Shown here piece by piece: positions 6,790-15,817 of a stretch of 64,000 bases of DNA. Position numbers and translations under genes: made by a program. Under the pieces are notes generated by a model. It did not search any database. It was not told where the DNA came from and worked only from the letters and a program-made list of their open reading frames with translations. The first letter of the stretch is position 1; each line of letters opens with the position of its first letter. Source of the DNA: Candidatus Edwardsbacteria bacterium RifOxyA12_full_54_48 (GTDB lineage: Bacteria; Edwardsbacteria; AC1; EtOH8); assembly GCA_001777915.1 (NCBI GenBank), contig MFFN01000006.1, forward strand, positions 62,001-126,000, written 5' to 3'.

Positions 6790-8121
6790 TCACAGCAGGT
6801 CGCTGGCCAGCTCGGCCAGGTGGCTCCGCTCCCCCTTGAGCAGGTTGACGTGGGCAAAGACCTGCTGTCCCTTCATCCGGTCCACCAGGTAGGTCAGCCC
6901 GTTGGACTGGCTGTCCAGGTAGGGCGAATCGATCTGATAGATGTCCCCGGTGAAGATTATCTTGGCCCCCTCCCCCGCCCGGGTGATGATGGTCTTGACC
7001 TCCAGCGGCGTCAGGTTCTGGGCCTCGTCCACGATGAAGAAGATGTTGGACAGGCTGCGGCCCCGGATGAAGGCCAGGGCCGAGATCACCAGCTTCTCGT
7101 TCTGGATCATGTCGTTGATCTTGTTGTGTTCCTTGCTCTCCGGCGAGAAACGGTGCTTGATAACCGCCAGGTTGTCCCACAGCGGCTCCATGTAGGGATC
7201 GATCTTGGACTTGATGTCCCCCGGCAGGAAGCCGATGTCCCGGTTGGCCAGGGGCACCACCGGCCGGGCCAGGTAGATCTGGTGGAACTGCCGCCGCTGC
7301 TCCAGGGCCGCCGCCAGGGCCAGCAGGGTCTTGCCGGTGCCGGCCTTCCCGGTGATGGCCACCAGCTGGATCTCCGGCTGCATCAGGGCGTCCAGGGTGA
7401 TGGTCTGCTCGGCATTGCGGGGCTCTATGCCGTAGGCCTGGCGCTTGACCACCCGTTCCATGGCCTTTTTCTCGGCATTGAAGCGGCATAGCACGCTGGA
7501 GCTGTTATTCTTGAAGATGAAATACTGGTTGGGGGACGGCGGGGACATTTTGGGCAGGATGTCCAGGGCCACGCTGTAGGGCTCCTCGTAGAATTTGTTG
7601 ATGATGGACTTCTCCAGGTCCTCCATCACCTGGGCCCCGGCATACAGCTTGTCCACATGCTGGATCTTGCCGGTCTCGTAATCCTCGGCCGGGATGCCCA
7701 GGGATTTGGCCTTCATCCGCAGATTGATATCCTTGCTGACGATGATCACCGGGCGGCCCTTTAAGGTCTTGCAGAACTGATCGGCCAGAGCCAGGATCCG
7801 ATGGTCGGCCTTGTTGGCGGCAAAAGCGTGATATATCAGCTCCGAGTGGGGATCCTCCACCTCCACGTAAAGCCTCCCTTTCCCTTTTCCCAGAGAAACG
7901 CCCTTGGTGAATAACTGGTCCCCGGCCAGTTTGTCCAGTTCCCGGATGAACTCCCGGGCCTCGAAATTTATCAGGTCGCTGCCCTTCTTGAACTTGTCCA
8001 GCTCCTCCAGCACCACGATGGGGATGACGATGTCATGTTCCTCAAAATGATTGATACAGGTGTGATCGTACAGGATCACGTTGGTGTCCAGCACGAACAG
8101 CTTCTTCTTGACTGCTTTCAT
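6790..8121 (-). CDS. PhoH2-type protein: PIN ribonuclease fused to PhoH ATPase
   Basis: 443 residues. Residues 5-130 are a PIN domain (LDTNVILYD with D8 and later acidic residues such as those in ANKADHRILALA) and about 230-440 a PhoH ATPase with Walker A GKAGTGKT, a DEAQ-type Walker B (VDEAQN) and the ITRAGEGAKIIFTGD segment. PhoH2 proteins are ATP-dependent RNA helicases and ribonucleases; the same fusion is Bacillus YlaK. The length is normal and all key motifs are present. It stands alone between two terminators. The Pho-regulon link of the name does not imply phosphate control here. Confidence 0.93.
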   Translation of the reverse strand: MKAVKKKLFVLDTNVILYDHTCINHFEEHDIVIPIVVLEELDKFKKGSDLINFEAREFIRELDKLAGDQLFTKGVSLGKGKGRLYVEVEDPHSELIYHAFAANKADHRILALADQFCKTLKGRPVIIVSKDINLRMKAKSLGIPAEDYETGKIQHVDKLYAGAQVMEDLEKSIINKFYEEPYSVALDILPKMSPPSPNQYFIFKNNSSSVLCRFNAEKKAMERVVKRQAYGIEPRNAEQTITLDALMQPEIQLVAITGKAGTGKTLLALAAALEQRRQFHQIYLARPVVPLANRDIGFLPGDIKSKIDPYMEPLWDNLAVIKHRFSPESKEHNKINDMIQNEKLVISALAFIRGRSLSNIFFIVDEAQNLTPLEVKTIITRAGEGAKIIFTGDIYQIDSPYLDSQSNGLTYLVDRMKGQQVFAHVNLLKGERSHLAELASDLL

Positions 8122-8168
8122 GATCGTCCTGTTTTGGCGTTAATGGTTTTAGTTTTGAGGACCAATAT

Positions 8169-8199
8169 AAAAGCCGAGATCTTTATGATCTCGGCTTTT
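8169..8199 (-). terminator. Rho-independent terminator of the Kelch/Ig protein gene
   Basis: 13-bp perfect stem AAAAGCCGAGATC / GATCTCGGCTTTT with a TTTAT loop, six bases after the stop of the 8205-11720 gene on the minus strand, and also upstream of phoH. Confidence 0.88.
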
Positions 8200-8204
8200 T
8201 GTTT

Positions 8205-11200
8205 TTATCTGACCAATGCCATCCTTCTGGTTTCGGTCCGGTTGGGAGCCTGCAGCTGGTAGAAATACAGCCCGGCCGAGACCTGGCGCCCGGCCTGGTC
8301 CCTTCCGTCCCAGGCCACGCTGTAGCGCCCGGTCATCTGGTGCTCATCCAAAAGGGTCCTGACCAGCTGCCCGGCCACGTTGTAGACCGACATTTTCACC
8401 CTCCCTTCGGCCGCCAGCTGGTAGCTGATAGAGGTCCGGCCGGAGAAGGGATTGGGCAGGTTCTGGCCCAGCACCGTGGCGGTGGGCACCGAGAAGGTCT
8501 TGCCCAGCACCTGTTTGGCGTATTCACCGCTGCCGACGATGATCCGGAACTCCCTGGTCTGCTCGCTGGATTCCGGTATAAAACTGTAGACCTTTTCGCC
8601 GGCGATGTTCACCGAGACCTGCCGGGTCAGGTCGGCCAGAAAACATTCCATTCCCGCCGGGAACTCGGCCGGCAGGTTTACGGCCAATTTGGTCTGCCCG
8701 TTGCACTCCACCGCGAAGTTCCAGACCTGCCCCTCGCCTATCTCGGGTCGGATGTCGGTGCAGAACTGGTCGTCGGCCAGCCGGAAGTAGCCGGAGGTCC
8801 CGGTCAGCCCGGAGGGCGGCTCGGGGTAATCATATTGATCGCGTTCAATTGAAGCATCCGCGCTGAGGCCGAAATAATTATGATCCGATCCACCCTGGTT
8901 CTCCACCACCACCAAAGCCTGCCAGCCATCGGGAGACTTTACCACCGCCGTCTTGCCGTCCTTCTTTTTGGCCGAGGTGGGATATATCTCCAGATAAGTA
9001 GGAGATCCGAGGTCATTCTTGAAACTGAACCCCTGGAAGCTGGCAAAACTCATATTGGCGGTGACCTCGGTCGGCAGCAGCCAGCGAATCCCATCATAAT
9101 AATAAGGCCCAGCTATACTGCCAGAATACGTGGGAAGAGAGAAACCCTCAAGATATACGTTGTCCCAGTTAATATCGAACATGAACGGCGTCCCCAGGTC
9201 GTTCCAGCCGGTATACAGGTCCAAGCTGCAGGGTTTGGACTGGTTGAAATCACCGTAGCTGGAAATTGCCCCCGGGAAGGTGATGTTACTGGGTCCGACC
9301 CTGCGATTAAGCCAGTAGGCCCTGCCCAATTCGCTGATCGTGGTGGCGGTGGTTATCTCATGATAGCCGGAGCCGCTCCAGTTGAACAAACGCCATTTGG
9401 TGTTGTCATACGGCCCCAGAAGGTTGGATATTTGTCCGAATATGTTCGAGCCGATGGCATAGGCCGGAATGGAGATCATCTGCCACTTGTCATAGGTGAA
9501 CGGGGTGGCGGGAACCTGGCCGTTCATGTAAACCGAATGGATGTAATAATCGCCCATGTTCGGGTAATAGCTGACGTTGCCGGCTGAATCCATCGCTTCC
9601 ACCTGGTATTGCACCCCCTCCATGCCTATCTCGTTGCCGTTGATGCTGGTCTGGTACTCCCCTGGGCTGGTCTCGTTCAAGGCCCGGGAGAAGTTATAGC
9701 CGTTGTAGCCGGCCGTTCCCCAGTATACCGTGACCGATCCCATTTTTTTGTCATCGTTGGCGAAGACGGTGAACGGAGAATATGGAGATCCGGCGTAAAG
9801 CGGATCGGTGCTGCATTTGACGGAAGTTATGGACGGTGGCGTATAATCGTAGTCCTCGGTGCTAAAATTCCAGGCATAGCTGGATACCTGGTTGTTGCCG
9901 GCCAGATCCTTGGCATCGGTCACAGTAAAACTGACGGACTGTCCGGCGGCAAAATCGTTGTGGGTCAGTGTAACGGTGTCTCCGGTTATGTTCCACGACT
10001 CGAACCAGCCCATGGGATCCGGCGAGCAGGTAAAGGCGAAATTACCAGCTGTGGAGTAGTTTATCGGTTCGGAGAATCCGATCACGATCACGCGGCCGAC
10101 TGCCACCGATATCTCTCCGTCATAGGGCTCGTTGTAGTTCACCCAGGGGGAAGTCTGGTCGATGGTGAAGGTGGGAATGCTGTAATAACCCGACCAGTTG
10201 CCGGCCGCGTCCCTGGCCCGGACCCGCCAATAATAGAAATAATCGCCATAGGCCGACAGGTCTATGTTTACTCCGGCGGTTGAAATGGTGGAATCGTTGA
10301 TTATCGGGCTGGTAAAGGATCCGTCAATATTGTCTACCTGGAGATTATAAGCCACGGCGCCGTCCACGGCAAACCAGGAGAAATTAACGCTGGTGGTGTT
10401 CAGGATGGAAGCATCCGCCGGGGTTGACGGTATGGGAGCATCGGGCGGGGTCATATCCAGGGTCAGCCTTCGCACCGGCGACCAGTTGGAGCTGTCGGAT
10501 GGTACGTAAACCTTTACCCGCCAGTAGAATTTTCCTTCCGGAGTAAGATAGGGGCTTAACCCCATTGTGGATGTATCGGCCGCATAACTGTTGACCACCG
10601 ATATGGTGCTGAAAGTGGAATCATCCGTGACCTGTATCATGTAGCCGATGCCAGCCACCGGGTGCCAGTAAAAATCCTGAATCTGATTGTTGACTAAAGC
10701 GTCCTGGGGCGGGTTGGCCAGCGGCGGCGGATTGGGGGCAAACGGGTGATAAGCCCAGACGCTGTCGCTTTGCTGGCTGGTATTGGCGTTGAATCCGCCC
10801 ATTATATATATTACGTTGCCATACCCGGCCGCCCCGGCCCGGCACAACGGCTCGGGCAGTGAATCGCCCAAAGTCCAGACATTGGCTTGGGGGTCATAGA
10901 TATCCACCCGGCGGGTGACGGTGCCCGACAGGTCCACGATCCCGCCCATCACGAATATCTTGTTGTTGACCACCGCCCCGGCCGCCTGCCAGCGGGCCGG
11001 CCCGGGCATGCTGGTCTTAACTGTCCAGGTGCCGGGATAACCGCTGCTATCGTATTCGATCACCGAGTTCAGCAAAGCCCCGGTATGGCTCAGGCCTCCG
11101 ATCACGTAGATATGGGAATTTCCGTCGCCCCCCGTTGCCCCGGCCACCACCGCGTTCCTGCGGCCCTGGGGCATGGCTTTGACGTAGATCGGCGGACCAC

Positions 11201-11720
11201 CGTAGATGTCGAGACGCTCCACGGTAGAATCGGCCGATGCCCCCAGGCTGCCGCCCACCGCATAGAGGTACTGCCCGTACATCCGCACCAGGCCATGGTT
11301 CATCCTGGGGGTCAGGGAATAGCCGGCTAAAGTATCCCAGTCGTAGATATACCGGGCGAACTTCATAAGCCGGTTGCTGATCCGCATCCCGTCGCTATCC
11401 CAGCCGCCGTGGCAATATACGGTATCCCCCACGCTGGTCGCCGCGGCGCCGATCAGGCTGAAGGGAAGCAATGACAACCCGGTCCAACTATTGTCCAGGG
11501 TATAATGGGAGGCCATATTGGTGGCCCCGCCCGGCATGGTCCCTCCGATCACCGCGATGCCGTCCTTGCTGACCGAGGCATCGCGATAAAAGCTGACGGC
11601 GGCGTCATCCACCCCGCCAATGTTTGGCAGATGGTCCACCATCTGGTAATAGCCGGCCATTGCCGGCAGCGCCATGACCGATAAGATCAGTATATATATT
11701 ATTTTTTTCATCTTCTTCAC
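8205..11720 (-). CDS. Giant secreted Kelch / Ig-like protein with C-terminal sorting domain
   Basis: 1171 residues. Signal peptide 1-22 (ends AMAG). About 25-320 is a Kelch-type beta-propeller with repeats containing YVIGG, FVMGG and YIMGG. About 325-530 contains two fibronectin-like domains (FYWRVKVY, YYWRVRARD), 530-630 a SbsA/Big_5 Ig-like domain (GFSEPINYST...LAGNNQVSSYAWNFST), and 630-730 another Ig-like unit. The last 95 residues (PNPFSGRTSISYQL ... AGLYFYQLQ ... RRMALVR) are the FlgD-like / type IX-type sorting domain shared by six other proteins in the window. It is expected to be exported to the cell surface as an adhesin or carbohydrate-binding protein; no catalytic motif is seen. 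It follows the CsgG-like gene with a 3-base gap. Confidence 0.87.
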   Translation of the reverse strand: MKKMKKIIYILILSVMALPAMAGYYQMVDHLPNIGGVDDAAVSFYRDASVSKDGIAVIGGTMPGGATNMASHYTLDNSWTGLSLLPFSLIGAAATSVGDTVYCHGGWDSDGMRISNRLMKFARYIYDWDTLAGYSLTPRMNHGLVRMYGQYLYAVGGSLGASADSTVERLDIYGGPPIYVKAMPQGRRNAVVAGATGGDGNSHIYVIGGLSHTGALLNSVIEYDSSGYPGTWTVKTSMPGPARWQAAGAVVNNKIFVMGGIVDLSGTVTRRVDIYDPQANVWTLGDSLPEPLCRAGAAGYGNVIYIMGGFNANTSQQSDSVWAYHPFAPNPPPLANPPQDALVNNQIQDFYWHPVAGIGYMIQVTDDSTFSTISVVNSYAADTSTMGLSPYLTPEGKFYWRVKVYVPSDSSNWSPVRRLTLDMTPPDAPIPSTPADASILNTTSVNFSWFAVDGAVAYNLQVDNIDGSFTSPIINDSTISTAGVNIDLSAYGDYFYYWRVRARDAAGNWSGYYSIPTFTIDQTSPWVNYNEPYDGEISVAVGRVIVIGFSEPINYSTAGNFAFTCSPDPMGWFESWNITGDTVTLTHNDFAAGQSVSFTVTDAKDLAGNNQVSSYAWNFSTEDYDYTPPSITSVKCSTDPLYAGSPYSPFTVFANDDKKMGSVTVYWGTAGYNGYNFSRALNETSPGEYQTSINGNEIGMEGVQYQVEAMDSAGNVSYYPNMGDYYIHSVYMNGQVPATPFTYDKWQMISIPAYAIGSNIFGQISNLLGPYDNTKWRLFNWSGSGYHEITTATTISELGRAYWLNRRVGPSNITFPGAISSYGDFNQSKPCSLDLYTGWNDLGTPFMFDINWDNVYLEGFSLPTYSGSIAGPYYYDGIRWLLPTEVTANMSFASFQGFSFKNDLGSPTYLEIYPTSAKKKDGKTAVVKSPDGWQALVVVENQGGSDHNYFGLSADASIERDQYDYPEPPSGLTGTSGYFRLADDQFCTDIRPEIGEGQVWNFAVECNGQTKLAVNLPAEFPAGMECFLADLTRQVSVNIAGEKVYSFIPESSEQTREFRIIVGSGEYAKQVLGKTFSVPTATVLGQNLPNPFSGRTSISYQLAAEGRVKMSVYNVAGQLVRTLLDEHQMTGRYSVAWDGRDQAGRQVSAGLYFYQLQAPNRTETRRMALVR

Positions 11721-11723
11721 TCC

Positions 11724-12443
11724 TTAAGGCCTGGTTGGCGGGGCTGGAATGGTTGTGTCCGTGGTGGGCGGTGGTTCCTCGCCGGTGTCGGAGGAGCCTC
11801 CCGCCAGGGCCGCGGCGGTGCCGGCCGCCACTGCGCCGATGCCGCCCCAGAACCACCACTTGGCGTAGATGGGCTTTTTGCCGGAGCCGGAATCGGACTT
11901 GAGGGCCTGTTCATTGACCTTCTTGTCCTGTTTCTTGGGGGCGGCGTCGCTCTGGACCGAGGCCGCCAGGGTGTAGGCCACGTTCTTCATCACCGTGGTC
12001 AGCAGCCTGTCTATCTCCCCGGTGTAGTCCTCGGTGACGCTGCGCTCGATCCGCCCGGTGCGGACGTCAATCATCCGGATGTTGACGGTATAGGTCTTTC
12101 CCACCTTGCCCAGGCTGCCGGAGACCATCTTCTCCACCCCGATCAGCTGGCCCACCTCCATGGCGCAGGCATCGGTGTTGCAGGCCCCGGACTGCTGAAA
12201 GCCCTGCTCTTTGAGGATGTCCTGCATCTTTCCCCGCTCCATGGCATCGAAGACCCCGGTGCGGAAAAGCTCGGTGCGCAGGCGGTCGGACAGGGCCGAA
12301 ACCTCGGTCTCGGGAACCCCCTTGGGCTCCAGGTCCAGAATAGCCACCGTGGTCTTGCGGGCGGTCTGGGCCCGGCACAGCTCGGCGGCCATCGGAGATA
12401 AAAGCAACAACAATGTCAGCAAAGTTGACATGATTTTCATCAT
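11724..12443 (-). CDS. CsgG/LpoB-like periplasmic protein with C-terminal membrane segment
   Basis: 239 residues. Signal peptide about 1-25 (ends RAQ), then a CsgG/HfaB/LpoB-type fold: TVAILDLEPKGV, LSDRLRTELFRTGVFDAMERGKMQDILKEQG, and GVEKMVSGSLGKVGKTYTVNIRMIDVRTG, with a small disulphide-type pair in SGACNTDAC. Unlike typical members it continues into a lysine-rich linker, a hydrophobic segment (KWWFWGGIGAVAAGTAAALAGG, about 195-217) and a Pro/Thr tail. In this family such domains help curli export or peptidoglycan synthase activation; with a secreted giant 3 bases downstream, a role in its export or assembly is plausible. Start 12440 or 12443 (two adjacent ATGs). Confidence 0.75.
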   Translation of the reverse strand: MMKIMSTLLTLLLLLSPMAAELCRAQTARKTTVAILDLEPKGVPETEVSALSDRLRTELFRTGVFDAMERGKMQDILKEQGFQQSGACNTDACAMEVGQLIGVEKMVSGSLGKVGKTYTVNIRMIDVRTGRIERSVTEDYTGEIDRLLTTVMKNVAYTLAASVQSDAAPKKQDKKVNEQALKSDSGSGKKPIYAKWWFWGGIGAVAAGTAAALAGGSSDTGEEPPPTTDTTIPAPPTRP

Positions 12444-12486
12444 AGATCCCCCATACGATTAAGGCATTAACTTGTGTATGACCAGT

Positions 12487-12515
12487 ATGATACCCGAATA
12501 AATATTGATAGTCAA
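12487..12515 (-). promoter_or_regulatory. Sigma70 promoter of the CsgG-like / Kelch operon
   Basis: Minus strand: TTGACT (12510-12515), 17 bases, TATCAT (12487-12492). Start of transcription near 12480, about 37 bases before the first gene. Confidence 0.8.
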
Positions 12516-12533
12516 GCTGAAATTTAACAAAAA

Positions 12534-12564
12534 AGACAGGATAGTCGATAAAACTACCCTGCCT
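12534..12564 (-). terminator. Terminator of the HD-GYP signalling operon
   Basis: Minus strand: 12-bp stem AGGCAGGGTAGT / ACTATCCTGTCT (two G-U pairs), 7-base loop, then TTTTTTGTT. It lies about 170 bases after the HD-GYP gene; a weaker hairpin at about 12675-12697 occurs between them. Confidence 0.8.
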
Positions 12565-12734
12565 GAACTTTTCCGGCCCCCAGCACGACAGCGGAAGCAT
12601 TTTTCGCCTGACCTTCCAGTTGCCCCAAAAGCCTCCCCAGCCATCCCCGGTGAGGTATCCGTAAAATAAAAAAATCCGGGGTTTTATTACCGGGATATTA
12701 ATGGACCAAACCTATTATGCCGCCGGCTCCGGCG

Positions 12735-13817
12735 TCAACCGGAGGCCGGAATGGTATCGTCGCCAAAATGTTTTTTAATTGCCAGGATCTCATCCTGGAC
12801 GGCAAAGAAAGCATCAGCTACATCCGGATCAAAATAGCCACCGCTGCCTTCCCTGATAATTGCCAATGATATCTCCACCGATAGCGGCTCTTTATAGGGT
12901 CTTTTGGAGGTAAGGGCGTCAAATACATCCGCCACCGCCACTATCCGGCTGGAGATGGGGATCTCGGTGCCCCTTAGGCTGTTTGGATAACCGCTGCCAT
13001 CCCACTTTTCATGATGGTGCAGCGCGATGGTCTCTCCCATCTTTATGAATTCGGCATCCGATCCCTTAAGGATGTTGGCTCCTATGACCGTATGCTGCTT
13101 CATTATGCCCCATTCTTCCTGGTTGAGCTTGGAGGGTTTTGTCAGTATCCGGTCGGATATGCCTATTTTCCCGACATCATGCATGGGCGCTGCGTAAAGG
13201 ATGGTTTCAATTTCGCTTTCACTCAGTTTCAAACTTCGGGCGATGGCCGTGGAATAAAGGCTGATGCGCTTGATATGCGCTCCCGTTTCCTGGTCCTTGT
13301 ACTCCGCCGCTATGGACAGCCGGTAGATCGTCTCCAGCGAGGCATCTTTTATCTTTTTCAGGGCCTGCTTTAGTTCCTCGGTCCTGCCGGCCACCTCGGA
13401 CTCCAGTTCTTCCCGATAATTGCCCATCAAATCGTTATAGGCCTTGACCTTTAGCAGGGACCGGACCCGGGCTAAAAGCTCCATCTTGTCAAAAGGCTTC
13501 GAAACAAAATCGTCACAACCAGCTTCGATCCCCTTTACCCGGTCTTCCGTTTCCCGCAATGCTGTAACCAGAATTATCGGAAGCAGCCTGGTTTTGTCAT
13601 TCTGCCTGACCCTGCGGGTTACTTCAAAACCATCCATGCCGGGCATCATCACGTCCAGCAGGATCAGATCGATTTGATTGCCGGAAAGTTTTTCCAGCGC
13701 CTCTTCCCCGCTGGCCGCCATGATAATTTCATAACCCTGCGGAACAAGATGCGCCTCAATCAGCTCAATGTTTTGGGGTTGGTCATCAACCACCAGGATC
13801 ACCGGTTTGTTTTTCAT
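12735..13817 (-). CDS. Response regulator with HD-GYP phosphodiesterase domain
   Basis: 360 residues. Receiver at about 1-120 (VVDDQ, LILLDVMMPGMDG with the acceptor Asp, VTAL, SKPFD) followed by a coiled linker and an HD-GYP domain at about 165-350 with MHDVGKIGI, HHHEKWDGSGYP and RGTEIPISSRI. HD-GYP enzymes hydrolyse cyclic di-GMP, so this is the likely output of the phosphorelay encoded upstream. The start at 13817 is chosen because AAAGAG stands six bases before it and because the paralogue at 13934-15049 begins with the same residues (MK-KPVILVVDDQP-NIEL). The longer start at 13883 lacks a ribosome site. Confidence 0.92.
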   Translation of the reverse strand: MKNKPVILVVDDQPQNIELIEAHLVPQGYEIIMAASGEEALEKLSGNQIDLILLDVMMPGMDGFEVTRRVRQNDKTRLLPIILVTALRETEDRVKGIEAGCDDFVSKPFDKMELLARVRSLLKVKAYNDLMGNYREELESEVAGRTEELKQALKKIKDASLETIYRLSIAAEYKDQETGAHIKRISLYSTAIARSLKLSESEIETILYAAPMHDVGKIGISDRILTKPSKLNQEEWGIMKQHTVIGANILKGSDAEFIKMGETIALHHHEKWDGSGYPNSLRGTEIPISSRIVAVADVFDALTSKRPYKEPLSVEISLAIIREGSGGYFDPDVADAFFAVQDEILAIKKHFGDDTIPASG

Positions 13818-13933
13818 CCCCATCTCTTTCGTATTTGCCGGTACAGGCCCCCAGCCGTGGTCAGCCGCAGCGGTTTTTGCCATTATGCCATTTCATTTTA
13901 GCCGGAGCATCCCATAGGTTATTTTTACGGTTC

Positions 13934-15049
13934 TCATTTTTCAACGCCGGCAAGCGGGAGCGTGAAACGGAAAACACTGCCCCCTCCGTTCCGGTCTTCC
14001 ACCCATATTTTCCCGCCATGAAGCTCCACCGCAAGTTTGCAGAAGGTCAGACCAAGTCCGGTTGAACCCCGAATGCGTTTTTCCTTCGTTTCGACCGTCG
14101 CAAATTTATCGAATACCTTCTGTTTGTGTTCGTCGGGAATGCCGCTGCCGCTGTCCGAAACGGAAACCACCGCATATGGTGATTTTTCGTCCCTTCTGCT
14201 TTCAACCATAATGATGCCCAGTTTGGGCGTATAACGGATCGCGTTTGACAGCAGGTTCTGGACGATGCGCTCAACCAGGTCCTTTTGAATCTTGACCATG
14301 ATGCGTTTTTTGGGGTTTTCATGGAACAATTGAATGTCCTTTCCGTTGAGCATCGGGGTCATTACTTTTATGGCCGAGGAAAGCACTTCATTCATTTCGT
14401 GATCTTCAGCGTTGATCACCATTTCATTGTTTTCCATCTTTGCCATGTCCAGCAGGTTTGCTATCATGCCGGTCAGCATTATGACGCTTTGGGTTGCCTT
14501 TTCCACATATATTGAATCCTGCTTTTCAAGTTTGTTTGACATTGCCAATAAGCCCAAATAACCCATAATACCGGCCAGGGGGCTTCGCAGATCATGGACG
14601 ATGAACGAGGTCAGGCTGTCCTTCATCTCATCCAGCACTTTGATCTCCCGGTAGTTGTTTTCAACCTTATCGTAAAGGGTTTTGATTTTTATTAAATTAC
14701 TGACCTTCAGCTTCAATTCGGTTGAATCGAACGGTTTTGACAAAAAGTCGTCGGCTCCGCTCTCTATCCCTTTGAGGCGTGAATCTCTGCTGCCCAGGGC
14801 GGTAATCATGATCACCGGTAGATATTCCGCCCTTTTTTTCAATATCCTGCAGACCTCAAATCCGTTCATGCTGGGCATCATCACATCCAGCAGGATCAGA
14901 TCGATTCGGCTGTTGGAAATTATCTCTAACGCTTCCTGGCCGCTGGCCGCCTTGACGATCTCATAACCATGGGGGACAAGATATGCTTCCAGCAACTCAA
15001 TGTTAAGGGGCTGGTCATCAACCACCAGGATCACCGGTTTAGCTTTCAT
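13934..15049 (-). CDS. Receiver-histidine kinase hybrid
   Basis: 371 residues, cytosolic. Receiver about 1-120 (LILLDVMMPSMNG, MITAL, SKPFD), then a HisKA dimerisation domain with FIVHDLRSPLAGIMGY around the phospho-His (about residue 148), and a complete HATPase domain (NLLSNAIRYTP, SVSDSGSGIP, GSTGLGLTFCK). With no input domain other than the receiver, it probably acts as a relay kinase responding to phosphorylation. A GTG at 15097 overlaps the stop of the gene upstream (GTGA), which would add 16 residues; ATG 15049 is preferred from the paralogue's N-terminus and the AAAGAG site before it. Confidence 0.9.
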   Translation of the reverse strand: MKAKPVILVVDDQPLNIELLEAYLVPHGYEIVKAASGQEALEIISNSRIDLILLDVMMPSMNGFEVCRILKKRAEYLPVIMITALGSRDSRLKGIESGADDFLSKPFDSTELKLKVSNLIKIKTLYDKVENNYREIKVLDEMKDSLTSFIVHDLRSPLAGIMGYLGLLAMSNKLEKQDSIYVEKATQSVIMLTGMIANLLDMAKMENNEMVINAEDHEMNEVLSSAIKVMTPMLNGKDIQLFHENPKKRIMVKIQKDLVERIVQNLLSNAIRYTPKLGIIMVESRRDEKSPYAVVSVSDSGSGIPDEHKQKVFDKFATVETKEKRIRGSTGLGLTFCKLAVELHGGKIWVEDRNGGGSVFRFTLPLAGVEK

Positions 15050-15093
15050 TTCATTCTCTTTTATTGGTTGGGCCTTTCGATATGCCGGATGAC

Positions 15094-15816
15094 TCACATG
15101 ATAAATTGCCGGACCTCCTGGGCAAAGGTGCGGGTGTTGATCGGTATGCTGATAAAACCGCTTTTGGTTATGCTTCTTATCTCTTCCATGCCGTCCTCTA
15201 TTAAAGAGGCCGCCATGAAAACAATGGGAATGGCGTAGGTCTCTATGTCTTGCCGCAATAGCAGGGCAACTTCGGAGCCGTACATGTCCGGGGGCCGCAT
15301 AGCCATGATTATGATGTCCGGCTTTTCTTTTTTAGCCAGGATGATCCCGTTTGAAGCATCATCGGCCGCAAACACCTCGAAACCGGCGAACTCCAAAAGG
15401 TCTTTTTCCAACGCCACATTGCTTCTATTATCATCTATCAACAAGGCTTTCTTTCGCAGATGCAGACGGACCTCCTTGACAAAGGTGCGGGTGTTTATGG
15501 GTTTGCTGATAAACCCGCTGTTGGGTATGTTTCTTATCTCATCCATATCGTCTGCCAGTACAGAAGCGGTGACAAAAACAATGGGAACATTACAGATCTC
15601 TTTGTTTCGGCGCAATGCCTTGGCAGCTTCCGTGCCGCGCATATCCGGAAGCCTCACATCCATAATAATGATATCCGGCTTTATCCCCTCGGCTATGGCA
15701 ACCCCGCTGGAAGCATTCTCGGCTACAAACACTTCAAAACCGGCGCTGGCCAAAAGGTCACTTTCCAGCAGGAGATTATTTTGATTGTCATCAACCACCA
15801 ATGCTTTTATCCTCAT
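15094..15816 (-). CDS. Double receiver protein with a degenerate second receiver
   Basis: 240 residues made of two receivers joined without linker. The first (1-120) has D9-D10, phospho-acceptor D53, T83 and K105. The second (121-240) is clearly a copy of the first (for example DIIIMxxRxPDM, SGFISxPINTRTF) but has alanine at the acceptor position (A172), alanine for the Thr (A202) and isoleucine for the Lys (I224), keeping only the D128-D129 pair. It should therefore not be phosphorylated in the usual way and may act as a dimerisation or protein-interaction unit. The gene starts one base after the kinase stop upstream, so the two are tightly coupled. Confidence 0.92.
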   Translation of the reverse strand: MRIKALVVDDNQNNLLLESDLLASAGFEVFVAENASSGVAIAEGIKPDIIIMDVRLPDMRGTEAAKALRRNKEICNVPIVFVTASVLADDMDEIRNIPNSGFISKPINTRTFVKEVRLHLRKKALLIDDNRSNVALEKDLLEFAGFEVFAADDASNGIILAKKEKPDIIIMAMRPPDMYGSEVALLLRQDIETYAIPIVFMAASLIEDGMEEIRSITKSGFISIPINTRTFAQEVRQFIM

Positions 15817-15817
15817 C

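Noticed and set aside
12675-12697. Terminator right after the HD-GYP gene
   Set aside because: A T-rich tail is present but the stem has only four pairs plus a mismatch; the full terminator is at 12534-12564.
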